40,031 nucleotides of DNA. Origin: a virus. The position numbers were made by a program, and so were the translations under genes. Shown here piece by piece: positions 34,515-40,031 of the stretch. The stretch is taken from positions 1-40,031 of IMG/VR virus record IMGVR_UViG_3300048037_000107; one strand, given 5' to 3'. The notes beneath the pieces are model-generated. The model did no database searches. It was not told the DNA's origin and saw only the letters and a program-made list of their open reading frames with translations. Position 1 is the stretch's first letter, and each line of letters opens with the position of its first letter.

Positions 34515-34743
34515 ATACTACAAGAAGAATCCGAAAGCTGCCGCTAAAAGGCGTAAGCAGCAGAAGAAATACAACAAAACACCAAAAGGTCTAGCAATTA
34601 GAGTCAATGCAAACAAACTTAATAGAAAACTTGGAACTTATGGCAACCGTGACGGAATGGATGCCGCCCATTATAAGGGTAGTAAAACCAAAGGCAGAAA
34701 ACAAAAGCCATCTATTAACCGAAAAAGCAGAACTAAAAAATGA
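34498..34743 (+). CDS. Basic hypothetical protein associated with the HNH gene
   Basis: 81 residues from ATG 34498, overlapping the terminase end by 17 bases; AAGAGG at 34485 is a good ribosome site. Highly basic: YYKKNPKAAAKRRKQQKKYNK and NRKLGTYGNRDGMDAAHYKGS. A similar protein often precedes HNH genes in cyanophages. Possible DNA-binding helper of the nuclease; no evidence beyond charge and context. It ends in an ATGA overlap with the nuclease gene. Confidence 0.65.
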   Translation: MAKTSEYYKKNPKAAAKRRKQQKKYNKTPKGLAIRVNANKLNRKLGTYGNRDGMDAAHYKGSKTKGRKQKPSINRKSRTKK

Positions 34744-35066
34744 CCCCATTACTACCTAACCCTGACCATTATTTACACAATTTAATAACCATGACAAGTT
34801 CAGATTCTAAACGGCTCTGGAGAAGAGCCATTAAAGAGCACTTCAATTGTACATGTGTTTATTGCGGAGAAACTTATGATTTACAAAAACTCACCATTGA
34901 CCACGTACGTCCAAAATGTAGGGGCGGAGAAGATGTGGCAACAAATGTTGTACCGTCGTGTAGAAGATGCAATCAGGAAAAAGGTAGTAAAAACTGGAGG
35001 GACTGGATGAGGTCGACATTTGGCATTACTGATAGAGAACAAACTATTTTATCACACATTAGATGA
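34740..35066 (+). CDS. HNH endonuclease
   Basis: 108 residues. The zinc ribbon pairs CVYC and CRRC, the catalytic LTIDHVRPKCRGGEDVATN and NVVPSCRRCNQEKG show H-N-H in standard order. HNH nucleases beside terminases can aid packaging cleavage (as in HK97-like systems) or be homing enzymes. The small size and operon position between terminase subunits favour a packaging role, but that is inferred. Overlaps both neighbours (ATGA). Confidence 0.9.
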   Translation: MTPLLPNPDHYLHNLITMTSSDSKRLWRRAIKEHFNCTCVYCGETYDLQKLTIDHVRPKCRGGEDVATNVVPSCRRCNQEKGSKNWRDWMRSTFGITDREQTILSHIR

Positions 35067-37126
35067 ATGAAGAAGACGAACTAGATCCGATTGAAAAGGA
35101 ACTAAAAGAAGCACAAGAACAGTACGACGCTGAAAACCAACAGGTCTACGATGAAGTTACTAAAGGTAATGAAGAGATACGTAGAAAACGTACTGAAGAT
35201 GATGATGATGAACAGCTAGAACTACCACTTGAGTCACGTAATTTGGCTCGAGTAGGTACTGGTTTAGCTTTTGAAGTAGGAGCTAACAGTTTACTAGATG
35301 CACTAACATTTGTACCGGCAACTCAAGCTGTCGGATCTGCTGTTATTAACACAATAGCACAAGGTATACGTGGCGGTAAGTTTAGTTTTGGTGAAGTACT
35401 AGGATCAGCTGCGGCTAGTCAAATACCCGGTTTAGCACAAGGTAAAGCTATAACTAAAGCTGGTAGACTAACTAGGGCTGCTGGTACAGGTGCTGTATCT
35501 GGTGCAATAGAAACTACCAGTATAACTGCTGTAGATGAAGGCAGATTGCCTACAGCTCAAGAGTTTGGTCTAGGAGTTGGAGCTGGTGGTGTACTTGGAG
35601 CTGGATTTGCACAAGCTGCTGATCTTGCAGACCCAAGAATTACTGGTCTATTTAGAGATTTACGAGCTAGAATAAATGGTAGTCAAACGCCTTTTCTTCA
35701 AGGCAGTGTAGGAGCCGGATATATTGGTCCAGTATCGAAAGGTTACTTTGAACCCGGAGCTGATGCTGTTGTACCATTACCAAAAGGAGCACCATTTGAT
35801 GCTGATACAGTTAACGACTACGTACAAAGAGCTTACATTCATAGAGCCGAAAGAGTAAAGGAAGGCGGTAAAACAAACTTGATGAAAGGTTTTGACGAAA
35901 TATTACTAAATAAGTCTAATCAAGAATTTATTTTAGTTAAAAAACGTGTACTTAAAAACAAACAAGTGCCTGCTGCTTTTGAAAACTATGACTTAAAAAG
36001 TGTCTTTAATGTTGAAGAGGCGATTGTAGAAAAATTAGGTTATGAAATGAAGCAAGACCCAGACGTTAAATTTTTACAATTAATTAGAAAAGAACTAAAC
36101 AACATTAAACAGCAAGATCCTAAATTATTTTTAACAAACCTTATGGAATATGGAGATGCAGCTTACTTAGAACATAAAGTCGCTAGACGTATGGCTGGTA
36201 AGTTTTGGAAAAGAGTTGAAAAACGTAATCCAGAAGATATAAAAAATGGTTTATTTCAATGGACTGGTGCTACTAACCGTAATACCTTAAAGAATTTACG
36301 TTTGTTATTTGACCCTAATTACAAAACATTAAAAGATACTACTGAACTTAGATTAAATAATTTAGTTAAAACTAAGAAATTACCAGATAATGGAGAACCA
36401 GAAGGTTTTGTCATAACTATTGAAGATCCAAATGAAGCTGCTTTTAGTGCTAAGAGTTTATTTGTACGAAGTAACCCCGGTAATTTACAAGTTAGAAAAG
36501 CTGGAGATGGTCGAGTAGTTGGTATTATACCTGACTTCTATCGTCAAATATATAGCACACAATTTAAAACTGCATATAACAAAAACTTTGGAGCACTTGC
36601 TAGCCCTAATGTTGATATAAAAATTAGAGCACGAGCTGGTGAAACTATAGATCAGTATAGAGAACGGATTATCAATAATATGCTTGATGATGCAGTATCA
36701 GGTAGAGGTGTGCTGTCTGAAGAAGATTATCTCAACGATTTAGGTATGTTTTATAATACCTTTGAAACATTCCAAAAAAATACTAATACAACTTGGGTAC
36801 GTAAACCTAGCTGGGTAGAAGAAATACAAACCGGAAAAAATAATTTCGCTGATCCAGCGGAGGCTGATATACAGGAATTTAATATTAGAGATCTTGATGG
36901 TAATATTATAGAATTAGATGTTGATACTGAAAATGCACTTAGAAACTTGAAAGAACTTGAAGATTTACTAAGAAACCTACCTAGAGAAACTACAGGTAGA
37001 TTTAAAGGCAGTGTATTAACAAGTAAACGTAAAATTGCTCGTGATCTACGTAAAGATATAGATGCTATAAGACAAAAATATAACTTAGGCAAGTACAAAT
37101 TTAACCAAAACGAACTTGATATATAA
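35063..37126 (+). CDS. Large unrecognised protein between small and large terminase
   Basis: 687 residues. It has an acidic coiled-coil-like start (1-50, EKELKEAQEQYDAENQQ and EEIRRKRTEDDDDEQ), a Gly/Ala-rich partly hydrophobic region at about 60-190 (VGSAVINTIAQGIRGGKFSFG; AAGTGAVSGAIETTS; GVGAGGVLGAGFAQAA), and a long hydrophilic remainder with no motif I know. Composition of the middle recalls the membrane-seeking segments of gp16. It could be an ejected virion protein or a toxin-like or defence-related factor. Overlaps the HNH and TerL genes by 4 and 1 bases, so it shares their operon. Confidence 0.75.
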   Translation: MNEEDELDPIEKELKEAQEQYDAENQQVYDEVTKGNEEIRRKRTEDDDDEQLELPLESRNLARVGTGLAFEVGANSLLDALTFVPATQAVGSAVINTIAQGIRGGKFSFGEVLGSAAASQIPGLAQGKAITKAGRLTRAAGTGAVSGAIETTSITAVDEGRLPTAQEFGLGVGAGGVLGAGFAQAADLADPRITGLFRDLRARINGSQTPFLQGSVGAGYIGPVSKGYFEPGADAVVPLPKGAPFDADTVNDYVQRAYIHRAERVKEGGKTNLMKGFDEILLNKSNQEFILVKKRVLKNKQVPAAFENYDLKSVFNVEEAIVEKLGYEMKQDPDVKFLQLIRKELNNIKQQDPKLFLTNLMEYGDAAYLEHKVARRMAGKFWKRVEKRNPEDIKNGLFQWTGATNRNTLKNLRLLFDPNYKTLKDTTELRLNNLVKTKKLPDNGEPEGFVITIEDPNEAAFSAKSLFVRSNPGNLQVRKAGDGRVVGIIPDFYRQIYSTQFKTAYNKNFGALASPNVDIKIRARAGETIDQYRERIINNMLDDAVSGRGVLSEEDYLNDLGMFYNTFETFQKNTNTTWVRKPSWVEEIQTGKNNFADPAEADIQEFNIRDLDGNIIELDVDTENALRNLKELEDLLRNLPRETTGRFKGSVLTSKRKIARDLRKDIDAIRQKYNLGKYKFNQNELDI

Positions 37127-38862
37127 TGGAAAATTCCCTAGCCCTATTACAGCAAGACTTTAAGTTGTTCTTGCAAGCGTTATGGCATGAATTACATCTT
37201 CCACCTCCTACGAGGGCTCAATATGCGATTGCAGATTACTTGCAGACTGGTCCCAAGCGACTACAAATACAGGCGTTTCGGGGCGTTGGTAAGAGCTGGA
37301 TTACTGGTGCTTTTGTTCTATGGACTTTATTTAATGACCCCGAAAGAAAGATCATGATTATCTCTGCGTCTAAAGAACGTGCAGATAACATGTCTATCTT
37401 CTTACAGAAACTTATTATAGAGACACCATGGTTAAATTTTTTAAGACCCAAATCCGACGACTCAAGGTGGTCACGTATAAGCTTCGACGTAAACTGCTCG
37501 CCGCATCAAGCACCTTCAGTGAAAAGCGTGGGTATTACTGGTCAGCTAACTGGATCACGTGCGGATCTTATGATTCTGGACGACGTAGAAGTCCCCGGGA
37601 ACAGTATGACGGAGTTGATGCGTGAAAAACTTTTACAACTCTGTACGGAAGCGGAATCTATCCTTACACCCAAAAGTGATAGCCGTATTATGTATCTCGG
37701 GACTCCTCAGACTACTTTTACTATTTATCGTAAGTTGGCAGAGCGTTCGTATCGTCCCTTGGTTTGGCCAGCAAGATACCCAAGAGGTAAAAACATTACC
37801 CAATACGAAGGACTACTAGCTCCTGAGTTACAGGTAGATATAGATGAAGGGGTCGATGAATGGGCTCCTACAGATGACCGCTTTACTCACGAAGACCTAC
37901 TCGAAAGAGAGTCAAGTATGGGGCGGTCTAACTACATGTTGCAGTTTCAACTAGACACAAGCTTATCAGATGCAGAGAAATTCCCACTTAAGATGGCTGA
38001 TCTCATTGTTACTAGCGTTAATCCTGATACTGCACCCGAGAATATCATATGGTGTTCCGATCCAGCCAATGTCATCAAAGATGCTCCAACAGTGGGACTA
38101 CCGGGAGACTATTTCTATTCACCTATGCAAATGCAAGGGGAGTGGTTGGAGTATGACGAGACCATATGCAGCGTGGATCCTTCGGGAAGAGGAACAGACG
38201 AAACAGCGGCTTGTTATCTATCCCAAAAAAACGGAATCATCTATCTGCATGAAGTGCGAGCATACAGAGACGGGTACAGCGATACTACCTTGCTTGACAT
38301 CCTTAAGGGATGCAAAAAGTATGGAGTTACATCGCTGGTTATCGAAACAAACTTTGGAGACGGAATTGTAAGTGAATTATTTAAGAAACACCTTATTCAA
38401 ACGAGACAGAATATCAATATTGAAGAGGTTAGGGCAAATGTCAGAAAGGAGGACAGGATCATTGATAGTCTTGAGCCTGTGCTTAACCAACACCGCCTTG
38501 TTGTTAACCGCAGTGTTATTGATTGGGACTATACCTCCAACAAAGACAGTCCACCTGAAAGTAGGCTCTTATATATGCTCTTTTACCAAATGAGCCGTAT
38601 GTGTAGACAGAAAGGAGCAGTTAAACACGACGATAGGCTAGATTGCCTAGCTCAGGGTGTTAAATACTTCATAGATGCTCTACATATCAGTGCATTAGAC
38701 CAAATAAAAGACAGAAAAGCAGAAGAGTTTGCTAATATGCTTGCAGATTTCTTAGACAACCCCGAATCTAGTGCTAATCATCTAGTGTTAGGGATGTCTT
38801 TAGAGCAGCGAGAAGAAGCAAGAGGACATGACACTGGGAACTCAGTTCCTAACTGGCGTTGA
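37126..38862 (+). CDS. Large terminase (DNA maturase B), T7 gp19 family
   Basis: 578 residues (T7 586). The packaging ATPase has Walker A at 51-57 (FRGVGKS) and Walker B LMILDDVE; coupling follows in MYLGTPQT. The C-terminal nuclease domain shows CSVDPSGRGTDETA with the catalytic Asp, and the late KHDDRLDCLAQG stretch. It pumps DNA through the portal and cuts the concatemer at the terminal repeat. Its stop is two bases before the candidate promoter at 38865. Confidence 0.96.
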   Translation: MENSLALLQQDFKLFLQALWHELHLPPPTRAQYAIADYLQTGPKRLQIQAFRGVGKSWITGAFVLWTLFNDPERKIMIISASKERADNMSIFLQKLIIETPWLNFLRPKSDDSRWSRISFDVNCSPHQAPSVKSVGITGQLTGSRADLMILDDVEVPGNSMTELMREKLLQLCTEAESILTPKSDSRIMYLGTPQTTFTIYRKLAERSYRPLVWPARYPRGKNITQYEGLLAPELQVDIDEGVDEWAPTDDRFTHEDLLERESSMGRSNYMLQFQLDTSLSDAEKFPLKMADLIVTSVNPDTAPENIIWCSDPANVIKDAPTVGLPGDYFYSPMQMQGEWLEYDETICSVDPSGRGTDETAACYLSQKNGIIYLHEVRAYRDGYSDTTLLDILKGCKKYGVTSLVIETNFGDGIVSELFKKHLIQTRQNINIEEVRANVRKEDRIIDSLEPVLNQHRLVVNRSVIDWDYTSNKDSPPESRLLYMLFYQMSRMCRQKGAVKHDDRLDCLAQGVKYFIDALHISALDQIKDRKAEEFANMLADFLDNPESSANHLVLGMSLEQREEARGHDTGNSVPNWR

Positions 38863-38864
38863 GC

Positions 38865-38887
38865 GATCACGCACTTATACAGGGGAG
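38865..38887 (+). promoter_or_regulatory. Candidate phage RNA polymerase promoter at the genome right end (phiOR-like)
   Basis: The sequence GATCACGCACT followed by TATACAGGGGAG starts just after TerL. It shares TCACGCACT and the TA-x-AG start segment with the site at 11235. The predicted first base is G 38882, giving a GGGGAGGAG leader similar to T7 GGGAGA. In T7 the phiOR promoter lies at the same place (after gene 19) and helps replication start and concatemer processing. Confidence 0.72.
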
Positions 38888-38936
38888 GAGAAGGGTGGAC
38901 TCTTTCCCTGTAACCTAATATCCTCTGATTGGATAT
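38879..38936 (+). other. Two hairpins at the 5' end of the right-end transcript
   Basis: ACAGGGGAGGAG at 38879-38890 pairs with CTCTTTCCCTGT at 38900-38911, giving 12 pairs with two G-T and a nine-base loop; it starts at the predicted transcription start. ATATCC/GGATAT at 38918-38936 forms a second, six-pair stem. ACCTAATA occurs twice, at 38913 and 38937. No T-run follows, so these are more likely RNA-stabilising or processing signals than terminators. Confidence 0.65.
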
Positions 38937-38966
38937 ACCTAATAGACCTCCACTAACTTTAAAACC

Positions 38967-39122
38967 ATGAGAATATTCGCAGCAATTGAGCGTATATTAC
39001 TGGATAGATGGAGTAAGATAAAGCATAACTTAGGCATAAACAAGTGGCCTCTCTTAAACCGTAAAGAACAGCAATTACAGCTCAAGAAACACTATCTAGA
39101 ATCATTACTGGATAAAAAATGA
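38967..39122 (+). CDS. 51-residue protein after terminase (T7 19.5 position)
   Basis: MRIFAAIERILLDRWSKIK and then HNLGINKWPLLNRKEQQLQ, LKKHYLESLLDKK. Amphipathic-helix-like and basic; no membrane segment, unlike T7 gp19.5, although size (49 in T7) and location agree. No clear ribosome site. It is the only gene-like ORF in the 39-kb end segment before 39511. Confidence 0.5.
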   Translation: MRIFAAIERILLDRWSKIKHNLGINKWPLLNRKEQQLQLKKHYLESLLDKK

Positions 39123-39510
39123 CATAAATTTGGGAAGCCTATTATACGTGCAGCACAGGTTGCAATCGCCCCATAGGGGTCGCAGTATAATATAGCAGCT
39201 CAGTCTCATTGCGTCTCGAGCGTCTGACGAGACTCAGCGGAACAAGGACGTAACACACTGTAGACACAGCGTAAGACTCGTCAAGGTGCGGTGTACCGTT
39301 CACAATCAACGCAACATGGACGCAACATGAGACTAGACTAATGTGTCGCTATCTGTAGGCATCGCAGTCTTAGACCAGTATCAATCAGTATTAGACTAAG
39401 ACTCACAATCATGTGCGACTCAAATGGGATGTGTTGTACTGCTCAAATATCATGTTAGTCTCAGATGAATCTATTATAATTAGTATATAAGAGATAAGGA
39501 GATTCCAAAC
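39123..39510 (+). other. Non-coding, repeat-rich right-end region (candidate terminal-repeat/concatemer junction)
   Basis: About 390 bases without a convincing ORF. It holds a hairpin-like CCCC-ATA-GGGG near 39169-39179, an inverted repeat GTCTCG/CGAGAC (39213-39233), a tandem ACGCAACATG twice (39309 and 39320), an 8-bp inverted repeat AGTCTTAG/CTAAGACT (39366-39403) with CAGTAT doubled in its loop, a TATAAT-like box at 39186-39191, and the AGTCTCAT repeats listed separately. This is where T7-like phages have terminal repeats flanked by short repeat arrays. The end itself cannot be read from one assembled copy. Confidence 0.55.
39452..39480 (+). promoter_or_regulatory. Sigma70-type early promoter candidate before 39511 gene
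   Basis: ATGTTA at 39452-39457 as -35, exactly 17 bases to a perfect TATAAT at 39475-39480. The transcript would start about 39488, in front of the AAGGAG ribosome site at 39496. Host RNA polymerase should use it. The -35 is weak, but the -10 and context are good. Confidence 0.7.
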
Positions 39511-39711
39511 ATGACAAACATTAAGACACAAGATAAGACAGCCTTCGGCAGAACATTACATTACGTTACAGATCCAGTCCAAGCAGACGCACTTCAGACT
39601 CTAACTGGTAAGAAAACATTAACAGATAAAGATATTGTTTGTTTACAAATATTAGGATTACAAGTTAACGGTGTTAATTATGTAGAACAATTACAATTAG
39701 TAGGAGTTTAA
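39511..39711 (+). CDS. Small early protein
   Basis: 66 residues: MTNIKTQDKTAFGRTLHYVT, then DPVQADALQTLTGKKTLTDKD and CLQILGLQVNGVNYVEQL. A related FGRTxxYVTDP-x-ALTGKKTL pattern occurs in small cyanophage proteins near early promoters. AAGGAG at 39496-39501, nine bases upstream, fits well. Because it follows a host-type promoter at the genome end it is presumably expressed immediately on entry. Function unknown. Confidence 0.75.
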   Translation: MTNIKTQDKTAFGRTLHYVTDPVQADALQTLTGKKTLTDKDIVCLQILGLQVNGVNYVEQLQLVGV

Positions 39712-39715
39712 TATA

Positions 39716-39913
39716 ATGAATCATCAAAGATTTAAGTTTTATAAACATTCTACTGAATATTACAGACAATTAAGTAATTCGATTACGCACTTAGAAGAGA
39801 ATTGTAAAGATATTAATTACATAGTATTACCATCTACAATTAAATATAATCGTAAATCAAAATTTATTAAAAGTAATAATAATACATATAAGTCTCATAA
39901 GAAAGTAGGGTGA
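39716..39913 (+). CDS. Small basic early protein
   Basis: 65 residues, starting MNHQRFKFYKHSTEYYRQLSN, very AT-rich with many Lys, Asn and Tyr. TAGGAG at 39701-39706 is a good ribosome site nine bases before ATG 39716. It forms an operon with the 39511 gene. Its base composition is more AT-rich than the rest of the window, as often seen for early anti-host genes, but no family is recognised. Confidence 0.65.
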   Translation: MNHQRFKFYKHSTEYYRQLSNSITHLEENCKDINYIVLPSTIKYNRKSKFIKSNNNTYKSHKKVG

Positions 39914-39987
39914 GTCTCATGATTCTCACTCTCATCACAATCAGTCTCATGCGACACAGTATACTCATCGGAGATTCCACACATCTC

Positions 39988-40016
39988 ATGACAGTCTCAT
40001 GTTGAGATGCTATAAT
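39988..40016 (+). promoter_or_regulatory. Strong sigma70-type early promoter candidate at the window's right edge
   Basis: ATGACA at 39988-39993 matches the -35 consensus in five of six positions, the spacer is exactly 17, and the -10 is a perfect TATAAT at 40011-40016. It faces out of the window to the right, toward early genes that are not included. A weaker box TATACT at 39960 with poor -35 lies upstream. The 118 bases from 39914 hold no gene. Confidence 0.78.
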
Positions 40017-40031
40017 ATAAGTATAGAGACA

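Larger units (their letters stand above)
39202..40000 (+). repeat. Dispersed AGTCTCAT repeats
   Basis: Exact AGTCTCAT is at 39202, 39913, 39943 and 39993 and inverted at 39327; AGTCTCAG at 39457. Two of the copies overlap the -35/spacer of the sigma70-type promoters (39452 and 39988). Shorter TCTCAT pieces occur around 39930 and 39984. Five exact 8-mers in 0.8 kb is far above chance; I noticed none in the coding part, although I did not count exhaustively. Operator for an early regulator or a T7 SRL/SRR-like array are the main options. Confidence 0.7.

Noticed and set aside
39169-39191. Promoter at the TATAAT box near 39186
   Set aside because: The nearest -35-like TTGCAA is 20 bases away, with a CCCC-ATA-GGGG hairpin between; spacing is too long for a confident call.
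38863-40031. Transaldolase (talC) or integrase at the genome end as in some P-SSP7-like phages
   Set aside because: No ORF of that size or motif exists there; the region is mostly non-coding with small genes only.

Overview
The window is most of the genome of a lytic T7-like podovirus (Autographiviridae type) of marine picocyanobacteria (Prochlorococcus or Synechococcus). The order is T7's: RNA polymerase, gp2.5 ssDNA-binding protein, gp3 endonuclease, gp4 primase-helicase, gp5 DNA polymerase, gp6 exonuclease, then gp7.3, 8, 9, 10, 11, 12, 13, 14, 15, 16, 17, 18 and 19. The cyanobacterial host is indicated by phage copies of psbA (photosystem II D1) and hli (high-light-inducible protein) and by a cyanophage-type ribonucleotide reductase pair. 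The content resembles the P-SSP7-like (MPP-B) group. All genes lie on the + strand, moderately AT-rich, closely packed, with many ATGA or TAATG overlaps.

Layout. 1-7850: end of the phage RNA polymerase gene (cut by the window edge), replication genes and nucleotide supply; the DNA polymerase is split into separate exonuclease and polymerase genes, and class I NrdA/NrdB follow the exonuclease. 7819-11233: small proteins, gp7.3-like protein, portal, scaffold and three small proteins. 11235-15448: a unit bounded by a T7-like promoter candidate and a strong intrinsic terminator, holding two small genes, hli, psbA, two tandem 2OG-Fe(II) oxygenases, a structured 290-bp intergenic stretch with a 17-codon ORF, and the major capsid gene. 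15449-26242: tail tube and internal core proteins. 26242-32296: tail fibre and a string of fibre- or adhesin-like proteins, one with a complete cupredoxin-type copper-ligand set. 32296-34251: probable lysis and envelope genes and small proteins. 34251-38862: small terminase, basic protein, HNH nuclease, a large unrecognised protein and large terminase. 38863-40031: genome-end region with a second copy of the T7-like promoter (position of T7 phiOR), hairpins, a 51-codon ORF (position of T7 19.5), a mostly non-coding repeat-rich stretch, sigma70-type early promoters and two small early genes.

How it works together (inference). Host polymerase would start on the early promoters at the right of the window; the true left genome end probably lies between them and the RNA polymerase gene, so the assembly has been opened elsewhere or the terminal repeat collapsed. 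The phage polymerase then reads the class II/III genes from promoters of the kind at 11235 and 38865. Photosynthesis genes and oxygenases share a transcription unit with the capsid gene and should be expressed late and strongly. I saw no tRNA, CRISPR array, insertion sequence, integrase or transaldolase gene in the window.
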